This document shows, piece by piece, positions 9,480 through 20,808 of a stretch of DNA of 64,000 nucleotides (the stretch's first letter is position 1; every line of letters starts with the position of its first letter). Source of the DNA: Drechslerella dactyloides (taxonomy: Eukaryota; Ascomycota; Orbiliomycetes; Orbiliales; Orbiliaceae); NCBI GenBank assembly GCA_020064725.1, contig JAGTWJ010000017.1:4650001-4714000 (forward strand), read 5' to 3'. The notes beneath the pieces were generated by a model. It was given only the letters and a program-made list of their open reading frames with translations, was not told the origin of the DNA and did not search any database. A program made the translations under genes and the position numbers.

Positions 9480-11790
9480 ATGAAGCTCCTCGAAGTTCTC
9501 CTCGTCTCTCTCCCTGCCCTGCCTTTGGGCTATGCCTCTTTTGCTGCGAATCTAAACTATCTCTCTCCATCAACTCACCACCCGTCCCTCGGTATCTCCA
9601 TCCGCCGGGTCGCAAAGCGAACCGTTCCAGACGCTGCCTACAGCCCTGACAAGCTCAACTTCACACATGGCGTCGCAAGCGGAGACCCGTATGCGACGTC
9701 CGTGATACTGTGGACTCGCGCGGCGCCCATGGTGGAAAATGTGGACGATGATAGTGTTGTCAGCGGTCTGGTGCCGATGTACTGGCACGGGCCAGAGATG
9801 ACACCGTCGAATGCACCAATCTGCGTTGAGTGGAAGGTTGCGAAAGACGACAAGATGAAGGGCGTTGTGACGGGCGGGAAGGCGTACACGAGCTCGGACG
9901 TAGATTACACTGTCAAGGTTAGTTTATATCTGTCATCGTCGATAGGCCCGAGGGAAATGAGCTGACGTGTCATGTCAATATAAATCTAGGTTGAAGCGAA
10001 GCACCTCCAGCCGTTCACGCGGTATTACTACCAGTTCAACATCTGCAACTCGAACGTGAAGAGCCCGCTGGGTCGAACAAAGACTGCACCAGGAGAGCAC
10101 GACGATGTCTCGAGTCTCAAATTTGCCATCTATTCCTGCGCATTCTATCGTAAGACTCTGACTCCATTGCGCAGAATATATCCCAATAGTCACATTATAA
10201 GCGTACCGAGAGAGGACCCTACTAATTATGAACGGATGTATAACAGCATACGGCTTCTTCAATGCCTACGGACACTCTGCTCGGAAAGACTCAGTCGACT
10301 ATGTCATCCACCTGGGAGACTACATTTACGAGTACGGAGGCTCTGGTAACAGTACGTAGCCAACGGGCTACTGAGCACCAAGGAGACGTGTATGGAGCAA
10401 TAGCTAACCGTCTTCGCTAACAGCTGACGGCCCGCAAATCGGACGTACCCCCAAACCCGAGAAGGAGCTCTTCACCCTCTACGACTACCGCCAACGTTAT
10501 GCGATCTATCGCACTGACCACGACCTCGCCCTCTCACACGCAACCTTCCCCTGGATCCCCACCTGGGATGATCACGGTACGTACGATATCAATATCCACA
10601 CGTCATGCACTCGTCGAGATCAATACTGACTACGATCTGTGGCATATACAGAGGTGGCGGATGGCTCCTGGAAGAGCGGATACTTCAAGATGAATAACAC
10701 CGAAAACACTTTCATCCAAGACGACCCGATTTCGTACGACTCTCGAAAGATGAACGCCGTCCGCGCGTACTTTGAATGGATGCCTATCCGACAAGTCGAC
10801 ATGGACGGTATGGAATACCCACACATCTGAGTGTTGTCCGGGTTGAAGCTGATCAAGCCATTCCGGCGTAGACAACCTGCGTATCTGGCGCTCAATATCC
10901 TTCGGCAACCTCGCTGACCTCGCCATGTTGGATACCCGCCAGTACGACCGCTCCATCACCGATCTCTGGTACAACCACGACTACATCATGGCTACCGCCA
11001 ACGACGCCAACCGGTCTCAGATGGGGCCCCGCCAAGAGGCCTGGTTCTTCCGACAGCTGTCCGAGTCCAAAAAGCGCGGCGCAACCTGGCGGCTCATCGG
11101 CTCTGCCACCTGTACGTATAATATAAAATCCGGATGCATGCTACTACCCGTAGTGAAGTACTGCAGCTTACTGATATGTGCCTATCTTGAACAGTATTCT
11201 CCCCCATGAACCGCACCAGTTATGCCCCTAGTGATTTCCCAGGAATCAGCGGCGACACCTGGGACGGCTACGTCGCCTCCCGCAACCGCACCCTCCACCA
11301 CCTCTACAGCAACAATATCGACAACAATGTCTTCCTCTCCGGCGACTCCCACACCTCGTGGGTCTCGGACCTCGTCTGGCTGAACGACTCAAGACCGAAT
11401 CCAGTCCCCCTCCACGCCGCGAGCTACGACCCGTTCTCCGGCCGGGGCTCCATCGGCGTCGAGTTTGCTGGTACGGCCGTCTCGTCTCCCAGTGGCATGG
11501 GCTGGAATACCACGCAGGCAGAAGCACAGACCCAGAGCGACTATTCCGTCAGCTTGAACCCTGAGCTGCAGTGGGCGGAGATGTACTATCGTGGATACTT
11601 TGAGATTGCGCTGTCGCATGAGGTTGCGAAGGCGACGTTCTTTGGCCTCCCGGATATCCTGACGAGGAATGAGAAGGAGATCAAGTTGGCTGAGTTTGAA
11701 ATTCATGCCGGCGAGAACAAGTTGCGGCGGCCGGTAGGCGGTGGAACGGTCAAGGCCGGGTCGCTCAAGACCTTGAAGAATCTCCCTTAG
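9480..11790 (+). CDS. secreted PhoD-like alkaline phosphatase (615 aa, 7 exons)
   Basis: Exons read 9480-9917, 9990-10149, 10247-10351, 10424-10576, 10652-10807, 10872-11111 and 11195-11790. All have GT-AG junctions and the phases agree to give 615 aa. Residues 1-20 form a signal peptide (MKLLEVLLVSLPALPLGYAS). PhoD-family landmarks appear in order: FTHGVASGDP, SCAFYPYGFFNAYG rebuilt across intron 2, HLGDYIYEYG, TWDDHE across intron 4, LDTRQYDR, and SGDSHTSW near the C-terminus. These Asp, Asn and His residues are the metal ligands of the metallophosphatase fold. PhoD enzymes hydrolyse phosphomonoesters and phosphodiesters. Here the protein is probably secreted or wall-associated and scavenges phosphate. 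Several N-glycosylation sequons (for example NGT-type and NRT) are present. The substrate is inferred only. Confidence 0.93.
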
Positions 11791-12145
11791 ACATATGGTG
11801 TAGCGTCGAGAGGATATGCACATATGTGCAAGATGTATAGGTAGACATTTCGAGTGTAATATATTGAGTTGGGGAGGCTGTATATATTTTCAGCATAGCG
11901 TCGTGGGATACAAAGAATAGAAAATATCAAAATGGCTGCATGTCCAGCCCAAACCTGCAACTCCAACGCTAAATTTACAAAGCCACCAAAAAACCAAAAG
12001 TAAGGCCGTGCCGCATCGTGTATCCGAATAAACTGAACGATAAAGAAGCATCGCACGCTAATTGCAATTGAAACCTTGTATCGAAGACTAGAAACTGATT
12101 CGCTGATGAAATCGCGGCAGTCTGGCTGGCAGGACAAAATGAAAA
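11791..12145. other. convergent 3' intergenic region
   Basis: This AT-richer stretch lies between the stop codons of the phosphatase gene and the convergent Rtt109 gene. It presumably holds both 3' UTRs. Nothing else is seen. Confidence 0.5.
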
Positions 12146-13942
12146 TCAATCCCTCCCTTGCATCGTGACGCCACGCGGACCTTCAGGGCCAACCGCCAGC
12201 TCGCTGTTGCTGACAGGCTTCGAGACTCCGTCATCGAGCGTTGGGCTTCCGTTGCCGCCGCTTGCTTTCTTTGTGTCCTCGTCTGCTAGCTTTGGCTTTT
12301 TCCGGGGCTGGAGGACATTGACGGCAGGCTCTGCTTCAGCTTTGGCCTCCGATGTCGCCGCTTCACTCTCTGGATGCTTGGTCTTCTTCCTCGGTTGAAG
12401 AATCGTGACAGGTATGTCCGGCGACACCTGCAGCTTCTTCCTCGGTTGCAATACATTTGGGCCGGCGGCAACGGCTGCTGGACCGGCGTCTGAGAACTCC
12501 TTCTGGATGGCTGAGTTAACCGCTTGATTCTCTTCTGCGGTGGCCGTCGTCATTACTTTGTCTGATCTATTCCTGGGTAGCTGCTCGGTGCCGGCCAGTT
12601 TGATCCACAGCTCGGAGCTCTCCTGGGCACACTTGGGTCCCTCGAAGTCGCTATCGAGCAAGCTGGCCATTAGTTTGTCGTAATCGCGCTTCGAAAGAAT
12701 ATTGCCGAGCTTTCTATCTGTATCAACTTCGGCGGCGGCAGATGCAAAGTTGCTGGGCCATCTGCGCAGTCTGTCTGCACGTTTGGCGATTAAAGATCTT
12801 GTTTCCGGATCGCGCAGCAGCCAGGCGGTGGTAAACGATGATGCGGACTCGATATCAGGCGGTAAAGTCAACTTCTTTTTTGGCGCAGCAGCAACATCTG
12901 GTAGTGGCGACCTGAGTTTCCTAAGGTCTAAGCTGGATTGCTGTGATGTAGAGCTATCCTCTGAACGTTTCTCGCCGGATTCTCGCCGAGGGTGACCTTT
13001 TATCTTTTGCTTCTCAGCTTCGAAGAGGACGCTGAGGAATCCGACGCTCTTGCCCAAACTGCATTCCTGCCGAAACTCCATCAGGGTCCAGAAATCCTTC
13101 ATGGTCTTCACGCTTCTCCAGCCCTGATCCTCTAGATCATCCATGAACCGAGACTTCGGATCATCTTCAAAGTGCGGGATACACTCTCTGACCGGCAAGG
13201 CGGGATTATCGTACGGGTGCCCATGGATCCACTGCCGCGATGGGAAAACGGACCGCAAGTCGACGCTGTCGAGTCCGGGTACCAGTATGTACCCGTTCGG
13301 AGGCGATTGGCCGGTAGCATTGTCGTTCTCAGCGGCTGGTGCAGAGAGAATTGGGTCCAGTACCTTTGCCCACCAGCGGATGAGCTGGATATCAGAAAGT
13401 ACGTGCTTTCCCTTGTTATTCACGGAATTTGGGAATAAGTACTGGTCTTGCGCACGGGCGAAGAGCGTCACGTGTGTTGTAACGTGGGGCCGCCGTGTTG
13501 TATCGATAAGGAACTGCAGAAAAGCAGTTGTAACGGCGCGGATAGGCGATATTGAGCTTCTGGGAGCTTTAGCCGGTCGTGAAACCGAGGACTTTGGGAA
13601 GAAGCCGGTGCTGTCAGCTTTGGAGACGAAGATGGTCGTGCGAGTGCGAGTGGTGTATATGTGAACTTCGATCGCGTAGACGAGGATTCTGCTCGCTGGT
13701 GACGACAGGGCGAGGAAATGAGATGTGAGAGTCGTTCTCGATGGTTTCTGGCCGAGGGGAGGAGAGTACAGCGGGTCACAGCGAGTTGGAGGGTGGGAGA
13801 CATGATGGATGTCGAAATTCGGCGAGGATGGAGGAAGAGCTGCGGAGAGCAGGTTGGCCAGAGGTGATAGATGAAGTGATGAATCGGTCGATTGAGTAGA
13901 TATTCCCGACGCTGGGTGATTTGATGCCGGCGGGAGAGCCAT
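12146..13942 (-). CDS. rtt109: histone acetyltransferase Rtt109, H3K56-specific (598 aa)
   Basis: This single-exon gene encodes the fungal KAT11-family enzyme that acetylates H3K56 (and H3K9) on newly made histones together with Asf1 or Vps75. Starting at 13942 (MALPPASN), the family pattern is visible: an N-terminal LANLLSAALP helix, SPPLGQKPSRTTLTSHFLAL, TTIFVSKADSTGFF, IRWWAKVLDPIL (residues 189-196 and on), VPGLDSVDLRSVFPS, and HFEDDPKSRF with the paired Asp at 260-261 expected near the active site. An ATG at 14074 is also in frame but adds 44 atypical residues. The C-terminal half is basic and disordered, and it repeats [VI]LQPRKK three times at about 497, 514 and 543. It is longer than yeast Rtt109 because of this tail. 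It is divergent from mL57, with about 280 bases between the starts. Confidence 0.9.
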   Translation of the reverse strand: MALPPASNHPASGISTQSTDSSLHLSPLANLLSAALPPSSPNFDIHHVSHPPTRCDPLYSPPLGQKPSRTTLTSHFLALSSPASRILVYAIEVHIYTTRTRTTIFVSKADSTGFFPKSSVSRPAKAPRSSISPIRAVTTAFLQFLIDTTRRPHVTTHVTLFARAQDQYLFPNSVNNKGKHVLSDIQLIRWWAKVLDPILSAPAAENDNATGQSPPNGYILVPGLDSVDLRSVFPSRQWIHGHPYDNPALPVRECIPHFEDDPKSRFMDDLEDQGWRSVKTMKDFWTLMEFRQECSLGKSVGFLSVLFEAEKQKIKGHPRRESGEKRSEDSSTSQQSSLDLRKLRSPLPDVAAAPKKKLTLPPDIESASSFTTAWLLRDPETRSLIAKRADRLRRWPSNFASAAAEVDTDRKLGNILSKRDYDKLMASLLDSDFEGPKCAQESSELWIKLAGTEQLPRNRSDKVMTTATAEENQAVNSAIQKEFSDAGPAAVAAGPNVLQPRKKLQVSPDIPVTILQPRKKTKHPESEAATSEAKAEAEPAVNVLQPRKKPKLADEDTKKASGGNGSPTLDDGVSKPVSNSELAVGPEGPRGVTMQGRD

Positions 13943-14224
13943 GGCCGTCGATGTACGATAGGATCGCAATGCGCTGATTGAAGCCGGTGTCTGGTGTCTG
14001 TAGACGCCCTGGTCCGAGTGCTGGGGATAAGATAACGTGGGTCGCGTTGAGCACGCGTCGCGATCTAATCGCATCTTATCTTATCGCATCTTATCTCCAT
14101 CCAGCCAAAATCTGCAACTCGCAGAACTCCATGCCGCCAAAGACCCTGAGAATTCAAGCAGACGACCACCCGCCGCGCCTGCTTCCACGGCCCTCCCGAC
14201 AGACCCCTCGCCCGGGCACACTCA
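13943..14224. promoter_or_regulatory. shared bidirectional promoter of rtt109 and mL57
   Basis: The two starts face away from each other across 282 bases. A short direct repeat, ATCTTATCTTATCGCATCTTATCT, spans about 14073-14096. I describe its position only and assign no factor. Confidence 0.4.
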
Positions 14225-15324
14225 TTGGCACTGACGATGGCCTCTCCACGGACCTCCCTGCGTCCCTTTATTTCCTCTTCTCGCGGTTCGCAAACCATCT
14301 GCACGCGATGCATCTCGACACTACGGCGGCGGACCACCCCGCCAACGAACCACCAGCGGCCGTCTAGCAATTCCTCCTCGACCACTCCATCCCGATCCCT
14401 CCATACGACCTCGCGCATGGCCATTGCCCGTCCGATGCTGCCAATTCTGCAGCAGGTTCAACAGCAGCCTGTTCCTCCGCCGCTGGAAGCTCCACCACCT
14501 GGCTACCGCATGAACAAGATCACACGACCTTTCGTACCCGTCGCGACACACATGCGGATTCCGTTCAAAGTCAATGAAAGCGCCGAGGTTCTGAACGAGA
14601 TGTACAACAAGTTGCTCGGACCTGGTGGGGATGAGGTGCTGTCAGAGCAGGTCAAATGGCAATGCGTCACGCATAAGAGTTTCGACCACGGCCTGCAGCC
14701 CTACAATTCAAAACTGATATTCTATGGTACGCTCGGCTAATCAAATGCACGTTGGCGAATTGGCAAATATCAAAGGAAGAATTGCTAATCATCATTTCTA
14801 TATTATACAGGCCGTCGGGTGGCATGGCTGCATGCCTCGTTATACATGATACATCGGCCGTACAACCCTGTCTCTGCACCGCCTGGCGGCAGCGCAGAAG
14901 GCTCGCCGATTCCCATCGAAGAGCTTTCCAACGACCCGTCGCTATTGCTCCCTGTCATCACGAGGAGAAATCCGATCAATAAAGTCAACTACATGTCCAT
15001 CGATAATCTAATGGATTCAACAAATATGTTCGGAATCGCAAAGACATGCGGAATGATTAGCTGTCTAAGATGGAAACCGAGAAACGTGAGTTCAGCGAGC
15101 TGTAGAAACCCACATTTTTTGCTGATACAGTACTAACATCCGAAATTCAGCCGGGCGACTTGGTCAGTTCCGGTGTAGCCAAAGTTGCACAGGACGCAAT
15201 CCTTGCCATCGTTGGCGCAGTAGCGCTACAGAAAGGTGGCGATGCCGCTAGGAGGGTAATGGAAGAGCGGATACTGCCTGGCGCGAGAGTCGCTGAGGCT
15301 CTGCGGGAGAAGAAGTCGCTCTAA
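14225..15324 (+). CDS. mrpl15: mitochondrial large-subunit ribosomal protein mL57 (MRPL15-type, RNase III fold)
   Basis: Exons 14225-14726, 14811-15085 and 15151-15324 give 316 aa in frame. A second Met at 14237 (MASPRTSLRPF) may be the real start. The N-terminus is rich in Arg and Ser with few acidic residues, as in a mitochondrial presequence. The body has the degenerate RNase III layout of mL57: VKWQCVTHKSFDHGLQPYNS, then FYGRRVAWLHASLYM rebuilt across intron 1, and an INKVNYMSIDNLMDSTNMF helix. The acidic catalytic residues of true RNase III are not evident, as expected for the structural ribosomal paralogue. The closing part has AILAIVGAVALQKGGDAARR. Yeast Mrpl15 is somewhat shorter. Confidence 0.8.
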
Positions 15325-16476
15325 CCGCCTCCAGGTACGCCACCGGGGTAATTGAGTACCTATGCGGGCCTCCCAGGGAATGTACAGATATACGCCGGCG
15401 CGCGGCCGTACGGTGACGTTCGCTGTGCTATTTACTTCAATTTTCGCTTGTAATATATTGGTTCGAGCAATAGAAGCATATTGTATAAACAGCTTCCTTG
15501 AAGCAAACCCCTGCCTTCTAAGGTGTAAGGCGAACCGACGATAGGCGACAAGACCATCGTGACAGCATGACACATTGTCGGAAGCGCCGCTTGTGAACGT
15601 TCAGCCGCCACTTGCAGTCGCGAGGGTTGTCGAGTCTTCCCGAACGGTCTACAAGTCTGTAGCACCACTCGAATCCACGCTGACAGACATTCGCCGTGGC
15701 GACCAGGTCACCGGATTACACGACCGATGATACATGGGTACCCAACGTCTCCACTGCCATATCCCCTTTGGCCCACCGATAGCTATTCGGACTTCAGCGA
15801 ACTCAAAACGTCGTCAGCTAGCATCTTGGCTGTGGCCTCCGTGTGGCCTGACTCGATTATTTCGGCAATCCCACGTGGTTACACACGCCGAAATCGATGG
15901 CCTGATCCTGGAGCCGGCAACGCACTCCGGCCTGCCTCGGAAAACTCTTCCACCTGGAGGAACTCAACCTTCGTGTGGACTCTCGTGATGCAACGGACTG
16001 ACTCGCCACATTTGCGGATGCAGGGCCCACTGCTCCTCTGTTCCACTATTGGTGTCAAAAACAGTGGTGAGACTTGTTAGTCTGCGTGTTAAAATTTCCA
16101 CGCCCCGCATTCATTACATCACAGACTGCCTCATACGGCACCTTCCGCAATCTTGACAATATGCACCCATCACATGCGCTTCAATGCAGCCGCCCAAGCT
16201 ACCGCTGAATGCGATATATACTTTAAGTACAGACTAGCTCCTGCACGGGCCGTTATAAATCCAGCATGGATCTTGCCATCCGTCCCATCGCAGAAAAGGC
16301 TACCTTCCCAATGCATATACCTTAATCGAACACGAACAATACCATCCAATACCACAGCAAGCTCAATGACCTACAAGTGCTTATAACCACTTGTATATCA
16401 AGTTATATTTGCCCCTAGCGGTCGAATTGAAAAACTTCACGCATCGATTCTTCACACTAAACAATAATTATACACA
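15325..16476. other. intergenic, possible small coding remnant
   Basis: One frame at about 15593-15730 reads with a protein-like composition (PPLAVARVVESSRTVYKSVA) but has no start. Otherwise the stretch looks like the promoter of the arrestin gene. A TA-rich segment lies around 16380-16470. Confidence 0.3.
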
Positions 16477-17640
16477 ATGTTTCGACTACGCCCGGATGCT
16501 ACTTTCACCTTGAAAGGTGAGGCATTGTCGCCCAAAATGTCGCACTGGGAGGATTCCCCACCGCCGTCGCTCGCACTTGACTTCGTTCCGGACTGTCCCG
16601 GCCCCGTCGTCTGCGTCGGCAACCAGCACGACTCCGGCGGCGCCATTCTCTCCGGCTCCATTAACCTCGAAGTTTTCGAACATACCATCATCTCTAGACT
16701 TACCGCGCACGTCTCTCTTACCGAGCGCTACTTCGAAGCAGCAATTCATGGCTGCGACGAGTGCGCGTCGAAAAAGATCGTAATACACGACACCGATGTC
16801 CTCGAGCCCGGCGACCACCCCGTCGACGCCGGCCTCCACAACTACCCCGTCAGCTTCCACATCCCCGGCAACCTCGCCGTCAGCTACCACGACCGCCACC
16901 GCACCGTCGAATACAAACTCGCCATCCGGGCGGAAACCCCAGCCGGCGAATCCATCCACATCACCGTCCCCTTCACCGTCGCCCGCTTCTGCCCGCGCGA
17001 GCTCGCGCAGAGGCGACTACGCGGTGTCTCACCATGCTTTGTGATGGACATGGTCATCCCCACCTTCTCTTTTGGCGGCGACAAGTTCGACATCCAGGTC
17101 GACCTCCGCTCGCGAGAAGCCTACACGCATCCACCCAACAAATTCTGGGAGCCCCGCGTCATAACGTGGGAGATCCTCGAATGCACGCAGGAGCTGCGCC
17201 TCCCTTGTCCCAAGCACTCTGACCTCTTCAAGGAACAACGCCACAAATCTCTCAACGAGGGAAAAACAGACATCTTCTCCGACGAGCTGAACCTTATGCA
17301 CCATGGCAAGGACCTCGGCCATCTGAAAGACACCAAGCGCTTCTCTCTCCCCGTGCAGCTTCGACGCAATGTTGTCAACGATATCACGACACCAAAGGGG
17401 TTCAGAGTCTGGCATGAGATCAAGATCAAGGTGCTGTACATGTACACAAAGCCGCGGCCCGTCGATGATCACGGGCATAAACACGACGACGAGCCCGGCA
17501 CGTGGGATGTGCGGTGCTTCGGGCTCGGTGCCAAGCTGAATATTGGCGAGAAGCACGAGTTTGAGGAAATGGAGAGCTGGGATGAGGAGATTGCGCCACC
17601 ATATGGGAATATTGGGAATGCACCGCCGCTGTATCAGTGA
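16477..17640 (+). CDS. alpha-arrestin-like adaptor (387 aa)
   Basis: This intronless gene encodes an arrestin N-terminal-type beta sandwich. Visible features are GGAILSGSINLEVFEHTIIS near residues 53-72 (the classic arrestin 'G-x-v-x-G-x-v' strand), a VSFHIPGNLAVSYHD segment near 125, and VEYKLAIRAETP. A second sheet ends with FRVWHEIKIKVLYMYTKP. The C-terminus is acidic and contains PPYG and PPLY near the end, which could bind WW domains of a Rsp5-type ubiquitin ligase. In fungi such proteins recruit Rsp5 to plasma-membrane transporters or act in pH signalling. At 387 residues it is shorter than the ART or PalF proteins, with no long disordered tail. Partner and cargo cannot be told from sequence. 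Confidence 0.75.
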   Translation: MFRLRPDATFTLKGEALSPKMSHWEDSPPPSLALDFVPDCPGPVVCVGNQHDSGGAILSGSINLEVFEHTIISRLTAHVSLTERYFEAAIHGCDECASKKIVIHDTDVLEPGDHPVDAGLHNYPVSFHIPGNLAVSYHDRHRTVEYKLAIRAETPAGESIHITVPFTVARFCPRELAQRRLRGVSPCFVMDMVIPTFSFGGDKFDIQVDLRSREAYTHPPNKFWEPRVITWEILECTQELRLPCPKHSDLFKEQRHKSLNEGKTDIFSDELNLMHHGKDLGHLKDTKRFSLPVQLRRNVVNDITTPKGFRVWHEIKIKVLYMYTKPRPVDDHGHKHDDEPGTWDVRCFGLGAKLNIGEKHEFEEMESWDEEIAPPYGNIGNAPPLYQ

Positions 17641-19641
17641 CAAATGGCCAGATACATGAACCTGGATTGGCTTTTTTTTTTTTGCGTCGGGTGGGATTTC
17701 AACGATGTCTCGGGACACCGACGGAGCTTTGGCGTTCAAGTCAGCGACACTGCCTTTGTTTAACTCTAATAATTTTAAGGATTCTGTACATATGATTTAC
17801 AGACTGTATATATCGGCGATTTTAGGATGGAGCTCTCAAATGAGCTCCTTGCTTTGGTGGGATTAGAATAATTAACAAGGGACACGTTACCCCTACGAGT
17901 TTGATCACCTTATAGTATGACACTGAGCTCGCTCAATAACCCGGTCATCAATCAATGCCTAGGCTCAAGCAATACAGATTGCACTAAGCGCTGCCACAAA
18001 GCCGAGGGATCACGCCGAGAGTTTGTGCCTATTCGACCATATGGCGGCATTTCAGCTACGCACCGATCGAGCGTAAAATTGGGCTGCATTTTCGTATCTT
18101 GACCAATGGCTCGGTTAGTTTGAACCGTTTGGGATTGGTATGATAGTAAATGTTGCATAGACTAGAAGCAAGCTTGCATGACGGACGCTGGCTCCCCGGG
18201 ATTTTTTTAAAATCACAGGTTCGAAATATGGACCTAAACCGAGGATCAGGATGTCATACCCGAGAAATTCGCCTCGTGAACAAATCTTTTCAGGGTGCCT
18301 TAAGTTTCACCAGGAAGCTCCCTGAAAGTTCTGCTTTCGCGGTGTGCGTGTGCACGCATGCCGCCACGGATAACGATACTAAGAGTGCTAGGTCCAGTCT
18401 TGAGTTCGGTCTTCAGCTTAGCAAGTGCGACGCGATAGAATGAGATAGGAAATTTTTGGCAGTCCCGAGCTACATTTGCATGTGTCTGTTATGACAACAG
18501 GGACGAATAGTTTCGAGTTTGTTCGATGATACTGTTGAATTCGGTTCTAGGATCTAGCTCTAGTGGAAGGCGTCTGGCTTGCGAGGCAATATCTAGTGGC
18601 GAAGTAGATTTTTGGCTTCTCATGCGAGTACGAGAAATCCAAAGCTCTTGGAAAGCTACGATTATATTTGTCGAGTTTCATTTTAATTAATATGCGTTGC
18701 GAAGCTAGTCCAAGGCTTCCCTATATCGACAGCTATACATCTTGCTAGAATTGTGACTTTGGTGGCAAAATATGCACGCATGGGGCGGCAAACATGGACC
18801 ACTGAACTGAACTAATAAGAGTTACGCGTATACAATTCTAGAATTTTCTCTGAAATCGACCTCGGAAATTTATTCTATCTTGTACGTATGCGTATACTTC
18901 TATCAATCATGCATTGTAGGCCTCAATCCTGCCCAAGCGTAAGATAGAAGCGCAGATGCAATATCCTAGACAAAATGAAAACGAACATACTCCCAGGTCA
19001 GCCGCGCAGATGGGATTTAATTTCGAGCGGTCGAGGACTTTATGCTACGCTACATCAAAGGATCATAGATAACGTCCCGATGTGTGAATGCGAATGTGAC
19101 GTCAAGCTTGCAAGTCAGAAATGGAACGTTTGCCATGGCCACGCGCGTACGCGTATAACGTTGGATGTTGAGGAAAGCCTCCAAGTCTGCCGTATTATTG
19201 AATTGAAAAACATGACTCGCTAATCATGCTGTTTATTTACTAGCACTTTCGTTCGGCTCATTAATCTAGTCAGTATAATGATACTAACTCTATAATGACA
19301 CCTTGAGGGCTTACTCTGTTCATCAGAAACCCTGCGTTGAGCCGAACTCGCGACGCAGATATCTGTGAAGGACTTGTCGCGGAGCCCAGAACGCGACACT
19401 GGCACTGCCCGCAAGGCTAACATCTTCGGAGGCTAATCTCCTGGCATGCATTATGGACCCCACTTTCCCTCGCTACAACTTGCTCTTTTGCCAGGCCTTT
19501 CAGTGCTCGGCATATAAATACTGCAGTAGTATTGGCTACAACCCCATGTCACGCGTGACGAATACGCTTGGGCATCTGCACAATTCACCCTTAGTCTTAT
19601 GCAACCGTCAGCAATAAAAGCAGTAGCTTATCGCCGACAAC
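17641..19641. other. 2-kb intergenic region with TATA box for the next gene
   Basis: A T(13) run lies near 17672, followed by AT-rich DNA with no supportable gene. CATATAAATA at 19511-19520 is a good TATA box about 120 bases before the membrane-protein start. Confidence 0.45.
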
Positions 19642-20808
19642 ATGATCGAATTTCCAACTTTAGAATCTACAGAGTACTTTTCTTCAACTTTTTTGAACCG
19701 TTTTTGGCCGGCCAGTGGCATTTTCGACGCTGTGCAGCGCTTTCTCGACAACATGGCCGGGATAGATACAACGAATTGGGCGTTCGACGTGTCGTCATTC
19801 ATGGTGCTCGTGGGCGAATCTGAGGAATATCGATATCGCGCGATGCGTCGCTCGCTCATGGAATGCTTCGCGGCGGCCCCGATTGCTGGGATCCAGTCGT
19901 ACCTACATTCGACGGCGTCGCTCACGGAGGCGACTGGGTCCACGTACTTCAGTCCCGTTGGGATGAATTCAGCCCCTTTACGGAATATGCAACTAGAACA
20001 CGCGATACATATTAAATCCCTTCTGAAAGACGGCACCTGTGGTGTCTACCAAATTCCTCCGTCGCGACGGGATCGGAATTGCGGGATACCACCACTAGGA
20101 ATACTGCTTTGGACATTATTCACCTGGGTCGCGTTGGCGGGGATTTTTGTTGGCCTCATCCTGAATCCCGGGCTTACCTGGATTGGATATACGAATGTCT
20201 TTGGCTTCGTCGGATGGTCGATTCTCGCGCGCCTCATCGACAGATTCTGTATGGATAGAGTCGTGAACCAGTATACATCAGAGCCTGATAGGGACGATGC
20301 TGTCTTCATCCTCGGTCGCAGGAACTCATGCCTCGTCCTGAAGGGCAAGCGGGAAGATCTCGTGGAGTGGACTGGCTGTGGTATAAAACAGCGGAACGGA
20401 ACTCTTGCCAAAGCCGCTGAATACGTCATGCGTGCAACTTCCTTGGTCGTCATCCTCTTCGTTTTCCTCACTATTCCGAACGGAACAACATGGGATCAAG
20501 TCGCGTTTATTGGCGTCAATATCATCGGTCAACTCAACGTCCTAGTGGGCCAGATCCTCACTGCCAACAATTATTTCTCGAGGCTCAACCTTGTCAAATC
20601 GATATCGGTGCCAACGCGGACTCATGTCTACGGAGTTCTGCTCAGAGAGTTTGGGAATGGCCAGTGGGTGGACGAGGCCGGTATCTTGCCTCGAACGGGA
20701 GTTTGGGATAGCTGGAGATCGCTTGTGACGACACACGATTATCGGGGCATGGACGCGAAAAAGTTATACGAAGAGTGCCTATCCGGTGCGGCAAAGGGTT
20801 TTCCTTGA
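19642..20808 (+). CDS. fungal multi-pass membrane protein of unknown function (388 aa)
   Basis: This intronless frame starts MIEFPTLESTEYF. Four hydrophobic segments are visible: about residues 151-173 (LGILLWTLFTWVALAGIFVG), 176-198 (WIGYTNVFGFVGWSILARLI), 256-277 (ATSLVVILFVFLTI) and 280-302 (FIGVNIIGQLNVLVGQIL). A soluble domain with RRNSCLVLKGKREDLVEWTG lies between the second and third. The N-terminal 145 residues are mostly soluble, and the C-terminus ends with LYEECLSGAAKGFP. I recall this layout from uncharacterised fungal membrane proteins but cannot name a function. It sits head-to-tail upstream of the large ATPase-HET gene, 855 bases away, so co-function is only a guess. Confidence 0.7.
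   Translation: MIEFPTLESTEYFSSTFLNRFWPASGIFDAVQRFLDNMAGIDTTNWAFDVSSFMVLVGESEEYRYRAMRRSLMECFAAAPIAGIQSYLHSTASLTEATGSTYFSPVGMNSAPLRNMQLEHAIHIKSLLKDGTCGVYQIPPSRRDRNCGIPPLGILLWTLFTWVALAGIFVGLILNPGLTWIGYTNVFGFVGWSILARLIDRFCMDRVVNQYTSEPDRDDAVFILGRRNSCLVLKGKREDLVEWTGCGIKQRNGTLAKAAEYVMRATSLVVILFVFLTIPNGTTWDQVAFIGVNIIGQLNVLVGQILTANNYFSRLNLVKSISVPTRTHVYGVLLREFGNGQWVDEAGILPRTGVWDSWRSLVTTHDYRGMDAKKLYEECLSGAAKGFP

Noticed and set aside
16486..16959. 157-residue Val/Gly/Asp-rich frame opposite the arrestin gene
   Set aside because: Its composition is that of the complement of a GC-rich coding strand. The plus-strand arrestin is clearly the real gene.
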